A model generated the notes under the pieces. It saw only the letters and a list, made by a program, of their open reading frames with translations. It ran no database searches and was not told the origin of the DNA. A program made the translations under genes and the position numbers. From positions 1-64,000 of the forward strand of contig NZ_CADDWJ010000004.1 in NCBI RefSeq assembly GCF_902809855.1: a stretch of DNA of 64,000 nt, read 5' to 3'. The stretch is from Acinetobacter sp. Marseille-Q1618 (GTDB lineage Bacteria > Pseudomonadota > Gammaproteobacteria > Pseudomonadales > Moraxellaceae). Numbering within the stretch: position 1 is the stretch's first letter; every line of letters begins with the position of its first letter. Shown in pieces: positions 47,407 through 57,116 of the stretch.

Positions 47407-47559
47407 ATTGCAATTGGACATCCACTTAAAGCATTTGGTGCGCGACTTGTGACAACAGCACTAAATTAACTTGAAAATATCCAAGGGAAGTATGCTTTAT
47501 GCTCAATGTGCATTGATATTGATGTTGCTTTGATGATTAAACGTGTTGAATACATTTAA
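47407..47559 (+). pseudogene. Relic of a thiolase C-terminus (PcaF/CatF-like)
   Basis: The frame reads IAIGHPLKAFGARLVTTALN, a stop, then [20 protein letters not shown] and LMIKRV. It aligns with the last 50 residues of PcaF encoded at 25466, including the GHPL and CSMC motifs, but carries one in-frame TAA and lacks the GVGQG loop. The rest of the gene is missing. It shows that a thiolase gene once followed pobA. Confidence 0.85.
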
Positions 47560-47587
47560 CTTTTAATCATATCTAATAAAAAATAAA

Positions 47588-47619
47588 TAGAAGTGAATTT
47601 GAAAAAATTTGCTTCTATT
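47588..47619 (+). terminator. Hairpin downstream of pobA and the thiolase relic
   Basis: AATAGAAG and CTTCTATT, with AATTT/AAATT inside, form a stem around a short loop. Only a weak T-stretch follows, so termination is plausible but not certain. Confidence 0.45.
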
Positions 47620-47711
47620 ATCTAAAACATTTGACCATTAACTACAAGGAAATGGGCATTTCTATTTGCCGTTTACAGTTATGTATTATTCACCAATTAA
47701 AAATATCTATG

Positions 47712-49070
47712 CGATAAACCATTTAAAATGTCCTGTTTTTAACTGCAAGAGTCAAGCACAGGATTTAAATTTCTTTGTTCAATAACAGCTTTCTGAGCTT
47801 TACGACTCGGCATACTTTTCTTGAGGCGGGAACGTTTATTCTGTTTTTCCAATGCTTCATGCTGTTGCTGGATATGGGCCAGAACCGAGCCTAATCTTTT
47901 ATTCTCAACCACTGCATTTTGCTGTAGTCCAGCCAGTTTATTGAAGACGCTATAGTTGATCTTCCGTCCCTCATACATGATGGCGATAGTTCCATCCGGG
48001 TACTCTAGAAATGAAATGTATTGCCCAACAAGCTTATGATTCAGTACTGTTGGCTCAAGCATATAAATACACTTGTCATAGGTGAGGGTCAGGTTCTTAG
48101 TGACCTTACGCGGTTCCTGCCAGGTAAAAATATCCTCCAGCTCAGCATCAGATTCCGTTAAAGAGCGATGCAAGTTCTTTGGGTTGCTCGCACACTTGGC
48201 GAACTTCTGATTGAACTGCTCAATGAAGCAGGGCAGCCAGGCATTGGCTTCGGCAATCGAACTGATGCCTTCCAGGCGCATCTCCTTGATCAGACGATCC
48301 TGAAGGGTTCTATTGGCGCGCTCCACACGACCCTTAGCCTGTGGTGAGTTGGCAAAGATAATATCAATGTTTAACTCATTCAGAATCCGCCCAAATTGCG
48401 TGATCTGGCTGTCTTGACTGGATTTCTGATTCACTCTGAATACCGAATGTTTATCGCTATAAAAGGCCAGCGGCTTGCCGTATTGCTCAATGTAGACTCG
48501 GGTTGAAAGCATATAGTCAAAGGTCGTTTCAGCCTCACAAAAGCGCAGATGCAACAACTTTCCAGTGGCATCATCGATATAAACCAATAAACTGCATTTT
48601 GCAGCTCGACCTTCAAACTAGTCATGATATGAGCCATCAATCTGGATCAGCTCACCGAAACAATCACGATTATAACGAGGCTGATATGGACGTTTCAGGC
48701 GCTTGGATCGAGGAATCCAGAGGTCATTTGCAGTCATCCAGCGACGGACCGTTTCCACAGGAATATTCAGCCCAAACATGCTGCTGAGCTTCTCATGCGC
48801 CAATGTAGGACCAAAGCCAAGAAGATGTTCAGAAATAATGGAAAGGCATTCAGACTTTACGGCTTCATCATGGCGATGATGACCCGGTTGACCACGACTG
48901 GCATGTGCCAGACCTGAAATATCGTCTTGATTGAGCTTCTGTAATAACCGGGTAATTTGACGGGTGGAAAGATTCAGAGTTTCAGCAGCACGGACTTGGG
49001 TAATACGATGATCTCGAACATCTTGCAGAACAGCAAGACTGAGAATACAGACACTTTAAATGGTTTCTAA
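47712..49070 (-). mobile_element. ISNCY-type (IS1202 group) insertion sequence, inactive
   Basis: The transposase remnant is flanked by imperfect inverted ends: ATAAACCATTTAAAATGTCC near 47714 on the left, and AGAAACCATTTAAAGTGTC on the opposite strand near 49070 on the right. TATGCGA stands outside both ends at different distances, so the exact borders and target duplication are unclear. GC is clearly higher than in the flanks, which marks it as foreign. Confidence 0.75.
47739..49062 (-). pseudogene. ISNCY-family transposase with an internal stop codon
   Basis: Reading leftward, the frame gives an N-terminal HTH region (TLNLSTRQITRLLQKL), the linker AHEKLSSMFG, and PRYNRDCFGELIQIDGSYHD followed by TAG at 48618-48620 where these transposases have Trp. 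The same frame continues as FEGRAAKCSLLVYIDDATGK and runs to 47739 with the integrase core (KGRVERANRTLQDRLI). A second stop lies at the very start near 49058. The integrase acidic residues are otherwise intact. The protein cannot be made in one piece. Confidence 0.85.
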
Positions 49071-49208
49071 CACTATGATTTCGCATAATATAGATTATGT
49101 TAAATAGATAACAAATATAATTAAGTTCATAAATACTAATATAAGATAAAGCTTATCACATATCAGGACAACTTAAACAAATGTAAACTGAAAAAAACTA
49201 TAAGAGAT

Positions 49209-51824
49209 TTACCATCCTCCCCAATTACCACACTCTGGGCATTTCATATTAAATATCTCTAAAGCTCGTGCAGAATGGTATGACCAATAAAGACCATTTT
49301 TAATGATTCGACGTCGATGGTTTCTGTTTGAACAATGGTTGTAAACTTGCATCTGATCACAGTCCTTGCATTGCATCCATACAGATCGGGAAGTTCTAAT
49401 CCTTCTTACATTATCTTTGTCATACCAGTCAGTGGTTTTGGTAAGCATTTCTATCTCATTCGATCCACATCGTATGCACATAGGAACAGCTAAAGTCATA
49501 TCGCTGTTAAAACCGATTTCGTCGTAATCTAATTTATATTGTAAAAACAAACCCAATAGACGCTGAAGCTCATCATTGTATAGTGTATGATCAATCGGGT
49601 TTAGATAAATTGCTCCTTTATTATGCTCGTGGTACTCACCATTACCTGATATATCCACTTCCCCCAGAAAACTATATTTACCCCAATCCTGAGCAGTAAC
49701 ACGCCTATCAATCACATTTTTGCAAGGATGAATTAAGAACACAGGATTTTGACCATCTTCGCTATAATTCTTGTCTTTATACAGTTCATTAATTTTAGAC
49801 ATAAGCCCGCCATCTTTTATAAATGTGCCTTTATCATAAAATTTTGCATCCAATACAAACTTATTGAAATGTGGGCGGATTCGCTCTATATCATTCTGTT
49901 CATACCAAGTTAAATCCAAAGTAAAATCTGGCTTTTTATTGTTTGGTAGCTTCTTTTCATACCATAAAGTGAGGCTACGTCCACCCTGTTCATTGATTAA
50001 TTCAACTGCAATATTCGTGTTGTTCGTCTTAATTGCATTAATGATGTTGAATTTCCAATTGTCGAGAGGCTCAAATCTAAATTCGTTCTTAAGTACCATG
50101 ATGATTTGAATGAGTGTCCATCTCTCATAGAGCAATGGCATATTAATCAAACCAATTTCATCAATTTTCTCAAGACTTATTAAAAGATTCTCATCTTGCA
50201 AATTCATAACTTTACGGAGATTTTTATAGTTATTATGAATTGCCTGGTAATTAGGGTTTTGCACAAACGTCATTGAGTTAGGAAAATGCGGTGAGGTCTT
50301 TACACCTAGATCTTTAAATTGATGAATAATGGTTTTCAGCAACCTAAACTTGGGTTCTACTTTTTCGTAAATCTGAGTACAATTATTTTGATGATGCCAG
50401 TAATAATTAATACGGTTTCTTAAAGCTACCTTCTCTTTCTCTTGTTCTTTTAGCTCGTTTGCAGTTAAAGATCTTATCCAATTATTTTTATCAAGCTCGA
50501 TACCAATCTGTACTTCTCTTTTATAATGCATCGAAGCTTTATCCATTACATCGGATCGTAGAAATGTAATTTTATAGATATCATTGAATCTAAATTTTAC
50601 ACATTTATCATATTTGGCATGTGAAAATTCACAATGAAAGGCGAGCTCCATACCTGCATCAAATATATTAACCAATTCCTCAAATGGCCCAGTCAATTCC
50701 AAAATATAGTATTTTGAAGGCGGTTTTACATATTTATTTTTATGCCAGACCTGAACAAAGAACCCATCTTCACTACTAGTTCTACTCTCTAGTTTAATTT
50801 GAAATTCAGTGGTGAGAGGCGTACGAACCAATGGAATATTAAAATGGGCAACCTGAGTATCTATGTAATTTTGCCAATAAGATAACTTACGTTTTTCACC
50901 TATTTTTTGTAAATCAGCAACCACCAAATCTCGATCCACTTTCGTATAATCTTTCAAAGTATCATGCTGAGCCTGAAATTTCTCAGCTTGATGCTTGAAA
51001 CGCTGCATTTTATTGCCCGCGAGAATTACAATTTGTTTGATGATTAGATAGCAGCGTTCAAGAGCAAACAGTACGTAGCGATTTTCAGGAACGTTGTAAG
51101 AAGGCTCTGTTGCCCGACTTGTTAAAAACTTTTGATTGGTCTTAGTTGATAGCTCCATAAAGGTTCTATTAACAGGTTTGACTTCCTTTCTAGGCTTCAA
51201 AGATTGAACTTCACGCAGTTCAACTTTAGGGTTATTCAAGACCTTCTGAGCATGAGCAACAAGACTTTCAATGCATTTTATTGCCTCATTCCCAATTCCT
51301 TCAGATCGACCACCCTCAGCTTTCGCTTGAACAACACTGGATTCATCTAAAATTAGTTCCCAGAGATCATTTTTGAAGGTGCTTAAATACTTATCTAATT
51401 GGTCCAGTGAAAAATCCGAACCATTAATTAAAATCTCACATCGCTGGCCTTGCAGAACAAAATACACTGTTCCAACAATATTTGGCGCAATACTAGACCA
51501 TTGATTATGTTCTTTTACCCATCGATCTTTAACTATCCACCACACTAAACCGGTATCAGGATCTGTAATCGGGCTTAGATATTTTTTATCACCACTAGAC
51601 ATTTCGATATAGGGCTTATCTGAGCTGCGATTTAAAAATCTAACAGCAAGCACACCTCTTTTTACCCCCTCAACTTTAGGATAAATCGTGGTCTCGACTT
51701 GATAAATATTTAGGTGTTCATCATATTCAACGTCAAGTGCTACCAATGATTCCGTTACTTTTGTAAGGATCTCCTGGTTATACCACTTAAGCTCTAAATA
51801 TTTAATTTCGAAAAATAGATCCAT
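49209..51824 (-). CDS. McrC-like DUF2357 nuclease with C-terminal zinc ribbon
   Basis: An 871-residue protein. Residues 1-180 look like the DUF2357 N-terminal domain found in McrC relatives. A long helical middle follows. A PD-(D/E)xK nuclease site is visible at about residues 565-661: YERW, then KPDFTLD with Asp633, then VLDAKF with Asp659 and Lys661. The last 90 residues hold Cys pairs at C783-x2-C786, C819-x2-C822 and C862-x2-C865, a zinc ribbon that ordinary McrC (about 350 residues) lacks. It starts 2 bases after the McrB-like ATPase, so the two form one operon and probably one complex that cuts invading nucleic acid. Confidence 0.8.
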   Translation of the reverse strand: MDLFFEIKYLELKWYNQEILTKVTESLVALDVEYDEHLNIYQVETTIYPKVEGVKRGVLAVRFLNRSSDKPYIEMSSGDKKYLSPITDPDTGLVWWIVKDRWVKEHNQWSSIAPNIVGTVYFVLQGQRCEILINGSDFSLDQLDKYLSTFKNDLWELILDESSVVQAKAEGGRSEGIGNEAIKCIESLVAHAQKVLNNPKVELREVQSLKPRKEVKPVNRTFMELSTKTNQKFLTSRATEPSYNVPENRYVLFALERCYLIIKQIVILAGNKMQRFKHQAEKFQAQHDTLKDYTKVDRDLVVADLQKIGEKRKLSYWQNYIDTQVAHFNIPLVRTPLTTEFQIKLESRTSSEDGFFVQVWHKNKYVKPPSKYYILELTGPFEELVNIFDAGMELAFHCEFSHAKYDKCVKFRFNDIYKITFLRSDVMDKASMHYKREVQIGIELDKNNWIRSLTANELKEQEKEKVALRNRINYYWHHQNNCTQIYEKVEPKFRLLKTIIHQFKDLGVKTSPHFPNSMTFVQNPNYQAIHNNYKNLRKVMNLQDENLLISLEKIDEIGLINMPLLYERWTLIQIIMVLKNEFRFEPLDNWKFNIINAIKTNNTNIAVELINEQGGRSLTLWYEKKLPNNKKPDFTLDLTWYEQNDIERIRPHFNKFVLDAKFYDKGTFIKDGGLMSKINELYKDKNYSEDGQNPVFLIHPCKNVIDRRVTAQDWGKYSFLGEVDISGNGEYHEHNKGAIYLNPIDHTLYNDELQRLLGLFLQYKLDYDEIGFNSDMTLAVPMCIRCGSNEIEMLTKTTDWYDKDNVRRIRTSRSVWMQCKDCDQMQVYNHCSNRNHRRRIIKNGLYWSYHSARALEIFNMKCPECGNWGGW

Positions 51825-51826
51825 TT

Positions 51827-54043
51827 TTACGACCAGAAGTTTACAATCCCATCATTGGCTTTAGCGTCACTCACAACATTTTCAAGCGCATGAACAGAAG
51901 AAAAAATCGCACTATATTCGTCATGATTTGGTAAGAGTTGTTTAATTTTCTCTATGAGTACACGATCGATGAGTGCCAACTTAGTTTGACCACCCACTTG
52001 CTTATTCCCATCAAAAGTCAATTTTGGTAAGACCTTATGTAATAGGAAGTTATTGATTGCTAATTCTTCATTAGCATCCACATCTTTGAATAAATCGAGA
52101 TAGTTGAGTCCCTGACGAATTGTTCGCATACCAAACTCAACCCCCAACTTATGGAAAAATTCCTTGTTGAGATCAATAAATAGTGCGCAGAATGGATCTT
52201 TTGGATCAAACTTAGGATAGTTCGCCCGATATCCTAAAGACTCAATATCAAAGATTAGAGGTTTAGACACATCATCAAAGCCATAATCACTGACCTCTTC
52301 AAGAATTTTATTCCAATCCGATAATAGAGGTGATTCAAATCGCATAATATGCGCTCTGTCTAGGATTTTTGGGGACAAGTAATGCGTCGTTTCATCAATG
52401 TTAATTGCACCAATAATATGCACATTGGCAGGCATTTTAATACTTGAAGGCATCGTCATTACTGCGGAAAGCATTCGACGAATTTCACTGTGATATTTAA
52501 TGAGTGAATCTTTATCACTGAAGCCGAATGCCAGTCGTAATTGTAAATTCAGCTGCTCATTTTTTAATAACTCAATGAAATTAATAACACCATCTTGGCT
52601 ATATTTTTCTTTGGTAGACTGAATAATATCAACGACTGCTTTAAGCTCCGATAAAACATGTGCTGATTCACTCTCGGCATAAAGGGAAATTTCAGGTTCT
52701 TCATCACGCGTTTCTAAAAGTGATAAGAAGTCTGCAAAGTAATACTCGACACGCGCGAGATTCATTTCATCTAGACAGATAAAATATGGAATTTCTGGGT
52801 TTTGTTGTGCCTCAATGAGAGCTTCTAGAAACGGAGTGGCCAAATACTTTTTTTCTAGAGGATTATAGTAGCCAAGTAAATCCTCAGAGCTTGTCCAGTT
52901 TGGTTTTACAGGAACAATGATCGACTTACCACCCACAGCCTTGGCAAATGATTTAACCAAATTGGTTTTTCCTGAACCCGAGTCACCTGCCAAAATAATG
53001 AGATCTTTTGTTCTAAGAAGCGTTAAATAGTTCTCAATGATATGTCGAGGATACATATATTCTATTTCAACCAAGTGAGCATGAATATAAGACACAGCTT
53101 TTTGGTAATCACCATTAAGAACATTATTAAATGATAATCCATCCACACGCTCGATTAGAGGCTTAGATTGATGTAGAAAAAGATTAATATCATCCTCATC
53201 AACAAACTCAAAAGTTTTCAAAAATTGGGCCTTGTCCGCAACATAACTTTTTAGTCGTTGAATTTTATTGTTCATTTCACCCTCTATCTGTTCAAATCTT
53301 TTGGTCAAATTCTGTAGTTCATTTTGTCTAAGTTGCTTATCTTGAGATAATTTTTCATTAATAGTCTCAAGCTCATCCTTTTGAGCATTTAATTTATAAA
53401 GTAGATTTTTTAAAACATCCCGCTGCTCTTCGGTTTGCTTTAACTCAGCTATGCCATTTTCATTTAATTGCTGCAGCTCAGATTCTCTTTCAGCTATTTG
53501 AGCCTCAATTTTACCTTTTCTCTGCTTAATTTCTTTATCCATGTCTTCCATTGCCTTTTCGTAATAGAAGTCATAAATCGACTTAGAAATAAATTGGTTA
53601 CGCTCTGAATTCAAATTTGGGTTAACCAAAATATCTTGAGGCATTTCTTTAGGGAGAGAACGCAGATTCTCACCTGTTCCTCTTTTAACACTCAACCTAA
53701 AAGGATTTTTATGCTTTATTCTTTCTGATTCTGGGGAAAGCTCTACCTCAAAACGAATGAACCGACTCTTACTTTTTGAGCCTAAACGCGAAGCATCTTG
53801 CGGAGCCACAAAGATCTTACAGATTCCCCGTTCAAGTCCTTTTAATGGGTAGTAGAGTCTCTCATCATTTCTAGTTGAGTAAGGGTACTCAATAAATCCG
53901 TATATAGATTCACCTAAAGCTGGTAACTCCCCCCAAAGTTCAATTTTTCCATCTTTAAAACCCCAAGATTCAGCTAATAGAGCCAGAATTTCCTTATCCG
54001 ATAATCCCTTCAGCTCATCTTCGGTATAAATTATTTCATTCAT
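51827..54043 (-). CDS. McrB-like AAA+ ATPase with coiled coil (CoCoNuT-like)
   Basis: A 738-residue protein. Residues 45-120 have a cold-shock-like pattern (YGFIEYP ... ICKIFVAPQDASR ... RFIRFEVEL). Residues 160-270 form a long charged coiled coil. The McrB-type AAA+ domain has Walker A GDSGSGKT at 353-360, Walker B FICLDEMN at 421-428, and GAINIDET at 545-552 where McrB proteins have NTAD. The Asp of that GTP-signature is Glu here. McrB drives the McrC nuclease by NTP hydrolysis. The coiled coil plus McrC partner resembles the CoCoNuT branch of McrBC systems. Lower GC and flanking relics point to a horizontally acquired defence island. Confidence 0.8.
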   Translation of the reverse strand: MNEIIYTEDELKGLSDKEILALLAESWGFKDGKIELWGELPALGESIYGFIEYPYSTRNDERLYYPLKGLERGICKIFVAPQDASRLGSKSKSRFIRFEVELSPESERIKHKNPFRLSVKRGTGENLRSLPKEMPQDILVNPNLNSERNQFISKSIYDFYYEKAMEDMDKEIKQRKGKIEAQIAERESELQQLNENGIAELKQTEEQRDVLKNLLYKLNAQKDELETINEKLSQDKQLRQNELQNLTKRFEQIEGEMNNKIQRLKSYVADKAQFLKTFEFVDEDDINLFLHQSKPLIERVDGLSFNNVLNGDYQKAVSYIHAHLVEIEYMYPRHIIENYLTLLRTKDLIILAGDSGSGKTNLVKSFAKAVGGKSIIVPVKPNWTSSEDLLGYYNPLEKKYLATPFLEALIEAQQNPEIPYFICLDEMNLARVEYYFADFLSLLETRDEEPEISLYAESESAHVLSELKAVVDIIQSTKEKYSQDGVINFIELLKNEQLNLQLRLAFGFSDKDSLIKYHSEIRRMLSAVMTMPSSIKMPANVHIIGAINIDETTHYLSPKILDRAHIMRFESPLLSDWNKILEEVSDYGFDDVSKPLIFDIESLGYRANYPKFDPKDPFCALFIDLNKEFFHKLGVEFGMRTIRQGLNYLDLFKDVDANEELAINNFLLHKVLPKLTFDGNKQVGGQTKLALIDRVLIEKIKQLLPNHDEYSAIFSSVHALENVVSDAKANDGIVNFWS

Positions 54044-54395
54044 AAATTATCTTTAAAAAGAGTGGTTAAAAAATAGCTTTCACAATTTCTGTTTTAAAGC
54101 TGTTTTTTATTCAATAGATTAACTAATCCTAATTCTAAGCTTATTTTAATATATAAATTAGCTGTTTATATCATATTACTTTGATACTTGTTCTTATATT
54201 AGACACATAGAGTATAAAATGACTTAGGAAGATAATAAGTCTCTAAATTTTTGTGGTAGGTTCATGAACTTACAAAAATGAAACTCCAAGAATAAACCTT
54301 ATAAATAACTAATTTTAATGTTGTTTAAAATATTTAAAACTTATGAAGTTAACTTTAGGTAAAAATAAGTTAAATGGGATATACAAGACTGTGAC

Positions 54396-54539
54396 CTACA
54401 CAGTGCTACCAATACCTGGCTCTGTCACGATGTATTTAGGATGCACTGCATTATCATTCAGCTTGGCACGTAACTTAGCTACCAAGATTCGCAAATAATA
54501 AGTATCTTCCTGATGTGACTGCAAAAGTTGATGCATTAA
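54396..54539 (-). pseudogene. Relic of a KdpE-type response regulator
   Basis: The minus-strand frame reads MHQLLQSHQEDTYYLRILVA, then KLRAKLNDNAVHPKYIVTEP and GIG before a stop. This is the end of an OmpR-type winged helix, closest to KdpE (HYLR ... KLR ... ITETGIG). About one helix is deleted and the rest of the gene is gone. No kdp genes remain nearby. The surrounding 866-base gap (54044-54909) holds only this, an IS relic and the tat promoter. Confidence 0.7.
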
Positions 54540-54639
54540 TTTGCTTTGCTATTAATTCATTAATGAACAGCATACGCCACTCTATCATATCGAATGTTTT
54601 CACCCCTTACGGTAATGGTTTTCCACACTTCAAGGCATA

Positions 54640-54777
54640 TATATAACAGGGTATTTTAAAGACTGCGGCTTTTTCATAAGAATAAGCACATAATATTTCT
54701 GTTTCTTCCAAATTCAAACAGTCAATTAAATCAAGTGCAACTTTCACATCATGAGCTGTTCCATCACTAATGATGAA
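54640..54777 (-). pseudogene. Relic of an IS transposase (IS5-like DDE)
   Basis: The minus-strand frame reads FIISDGTAHDVKVALDLIDC and LNLEETEILCA before losing sense. This is the stretch before the DKGYD motif of IS5-group transposases. No ends of the element are visible. Confidence 0.55.
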
Positions 54778-54909
54778 CCTATATAGTAAAAATAGAGCAT
54801 TATTAAAATACTATTGTATGAGAAGTAAATAGCTAATCATATAATGTGATTAAGAAAAAATATGCATCGTTTAAAATAGTCGACTCAACAAACAATCTAG
54901 AGATGCTTC

Positions 54910-55107
54910 ATGTTAGGTTTATCACTTGGACACATTGCCTTATTTGCCTTGGTTCTGATTTTATTATTTGGCACCTCAAAACTAAAAAATTTAGGTAAAG
55001 ATTTAGGTGGTGTTTTTAAGGATTTTAAAACATCAATTCAAGACGATTCTCCGAAAGATGAAGTTACCGACTCATCACAGCCAAAAAATAAAAACCTTCA
55101 ATCTTAA
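54910..55107 (+). CDS. tatA: Twin-arginine translocase subunit TatA
   Basis: A 65-residue protein with one N-terminal membrane helix (about residues 5-20), the hinge [20 protein letters not shown] and an amphipathic helix, followed by a short charged tail. This is the standard TatA plan. It heads a tatABC operon with 23 bases to tatB. Acinetobacter normally has a chromosomal tat set, so this may be a second, specialised copy. Confidence 0.9.
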   Translation: MLGLSLGHIALFALVLILLFGTSKLKNLGKDLGGVFKDFKTSIQDDSPKDEVTDSSQPKNKNLQS

Positions 55108-55130
55108 TTTACAGACCTATCTCCTCTCCT

Positions 55131-55556
55131 ATGTTAAATGTTGGCTTGTTTGAGCTTGTCTTTTTTATCAGTTTTGCATTGATATTCTTAGGCCCTGAAA
55201 AACTAGTAGAATTATTAAAAACTGCTTATGGGCTGTATCAAAAGGTCAAACAACTGCTACAAAATTTTCAAAATGACATAGAACGTGAACTCAAGCTCAA
55301 TGAGTTACAAGAACAACTCGAATTTGAAATTAACAAAGTAAGAGATTTGGAAAAAACTCTCAGCCAGAAAATTTATGCTGAACTACATTCTGATGAGCCT
55401 ATTTATATTGGCTTGCCATACAGCAGTTTAGGAAAGATTGCAGTGGTTTCTCCCATGGATCAAGCAGGACAGCTTGATCTATATCCATTGAGTTATACCA
55501 TTTTAAATGAGCATATCCTTACTCCCTCATATTTAAGTAGATCTATGTATTTATGA
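55131..55556 (+). CDS. tatB: TatB-like Sec-independent translocase subunit
   Basis: A 141-residue protein with an N-terminal membrane helix (FELVFFISFALIFLGPEKL), an amphipathic helix and a coiled-coil-like stretch (about residues 45-85). After that the C-terminal 50 residues (PIYIGLPYSSLGK and on) are unlike the usual disordered TatB tail. It overlaps tatC by 4 bases. Position and N-terminus support TatB. Confidence 0.85.
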   Translation: MLNVGLFELVFFISFALIFLGPEKLVELLKTAYGLYQKVKQLLQNFQNDIERELKLNELQEQLEFEINKVRDLEKTLSQKIYAELHSDEPIYIGLPYSSLGKIAVVSPMDQAGQLDLYPLSYTILNEHILTPSYLSRSMYL

Positions 55557-56302
55557 AATCTCAAGACCAATCATCAACTGCTGTAAATTTACTGGATCAC
55601 TTGGCAATACTGAGAAAATGCCTGATTCAGATCATTTTGATGCTGGCCGTGGTATTTTTATGTTTATTGTCCTTTGCTCAAACACTATATCAAATATTTG
55701 CTCAACCGCTCTTACAAGCATTACCAGCGAACAGTCAAATGATTGCAACTGATATCACTGCGACATTTACTGCGCCTTTTAAACTCACCCTATTTATTGC
55801 TTTTTTACTTTGTTTACCATTTTTGCTTTGGTGTATATGGCGTTTTATTGCGCCTGCGCTATATCTGCAAGAAAAGAAATTAATCATTGCACTATTTAGC
55901 TCAAGCTTAGTTTTATTTTATCTTGGCATCAGTTTTTCCCGTTATATTGTTTTGCCTTCTGTACTGTATTTTTTTATGCATATTGCTCCTGATGCTGTCT
56001 TACCCATGACAGACATTAGCAGTTATTTAGGCTTTTGTTTAAAGCTTTTTTTTACTTTTGGCCTGTGTTTTGAAATCCCCGTACTTATTATCGTGTTATT
56101 ACTTTCAAATTTGGTAACTCTGGAACAACTCATAGAGAAGAGAAAGTTTATTATTGTGGGATGCTTTTTTATATCGATGTTCATTACTCCACCAGATTTA
56201 CTCAGCATGTTATTACTTGCCGTACCAATGTGGGGATTATTTGAAATAGGCCTATGTGCAGGAAAATTTCTTCCAAATCAATCACAACATTCAGCTGAAT
56301 AA
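55553..56302 (+). CDS. tatC: Twin-arginine translocase subunit TatC
   Basis: A 249-residue polytopic protein with six predicted helices. The N-terminal LLDHLAILRKCLIQ matches the TatC motif HLxELRxRL, and the segment FTAPFKLTLFIAFLLCLPFL is conserved. It recognises the twin-arginine signal of folded cargo. It closes the tat operon and is followed by a terminator. The convergent ABC operon encodes a binding protein with a clear Tat signal. Confidence 0.92.
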   Translation: MKSQDQSSTAVNLLDHLAILRKCLIQIILMLAVVFLCLLSFAQTLYQIFAQPLLQALPANSQMIATDITATFTAPFKLTLFIAFLLCLPFLLWCIWRFIAPALYLQEKKLIIALFSSSLVLFYLGISFSRYIVLPSVLYFFMHIAPDAVLPMTDISSYLGFCLKLFFTFGLCFEIPVLIIVLLLSNLVTLEQLIEKRKFIIVGCFFISMFITPPDLLSMLLLAVPMWGLFEIGLCAGKFLPNQSQHSAE

Positions 56303-56320
56303 AGTGATCCACATAGATAT

Positions 56321-56350
56321 AAAAAGGCCCGAGTTAATCAGGCTTTTTTA
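56321..56350. terminator. Terminator between tatC and the convergent ABC operon
   Basis: AAAAAGGCC-cGAgttaaTCa-GGCTTTTTT: an imperfect stem with A- and T-runs at both sides, suited to ending both converging units. Confidence 0.7.
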
Positions 56351-56357
56351 TATTTGA

Positions 56358-57116
56358 TTAAATCGCAATGCGCTTTTGTAAGCTAACTACTAAACGGTCT
56401 AGGACAAAACCTATAAAACCGATAATTAAAATAATCGAAAGTAACTCAGTATAATCCAGACGGTCACGTGCATCTAAAATAAAATACCCAAGCCCAGAGC
56501 TCACACCCAACATTTCACTCGGTACCAATACGATCCAGACAATTCCAATTGCCAAACGCAAGCCTACCAATACTTGCCCTAGTACACTGGGCCAAATAAT
56601 TTTTTGCAAGATTTCACGTGGAGTTGCATCTAAACTATGTGCAAGCTTTAACAATTGAGGATCAACTTTTTTTACGCCTGTCGCTGTATTAAGAATAATC
56701 GGCCAGACTGCGGCAAAAGCGAGTAAGAAGTAAATCGGTTTATCGCCCACCCCTAAAATCATCACTGCAATTGGCATCCATGACAATGGGGAAATCATGC
56801 GTAAAAACTGGAAAATTTGTGAACTTAATGCATCTGCTTTTTGATTTTGCCCAATCAGCAATCCTACTGGAATCCCAATCAACAAGGCGAAACCTAGCCC
56901 CACCAATACACGTTGGATGCTCATCCAGATATGAGAATAGGTTTCAGCGTTTTGGATTAATGTTAAAAACTTGGTCAATGTCGCATTTAACGTAAATTGC
57001 TGAAAAAATCCTTCAGGAATAAATGTCCCAGCAACAAGCCAAAGGCAGAAAAATCCGATGAGTCCGAGTAATCCATAACTATGATATTTCCAATTTGGCA
57101 TCATGATATTATTCAT
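56358..57116 (-). CDS. ABC importer permease (SsuC/TauC/NrtB type)
   Basis: A 252-residue membrane protein with about six helices. The cytoplasmic EAA-type loop is AHSLDATPREILQKIIWP near residues 172-189. It belongs to the permeases of nitrate, sulfonate and taurine importers. It overlaps the binding-protein gene by 4 bases. It is the last gene of the operon that starts with the AhpD-like protein at 60720. Confidence 0.88.
   Translation of the reverse strand: MNNIMMPNWKYHSYGLLGLIGFFCLWLVAGTFIPEGFFQQFTLNATLTKFLTLIQNAETYSHIWMSIQRVLVGLGFALLIGIPVGLLIGQNQKADALSSQIFQFLRMISPLSWMPIAVMILGVGDKPIYFLLAFAAVWPIILNTATGVKKVDPQLLKLAHSLDATPREILQKIIWPSVLGQVLVGLRLAIGIVWIVLVPSEMLGVSSGLGYFILDARDRLDYTELLSIILIIGFIGFVLDRLVVSLQKRIAI

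Noticed and set aside
48503..48787. Plus-strand 94-residue frame within the ISNCY element
   Set aside because: It is antisense to the transposase and has no recognisable content.
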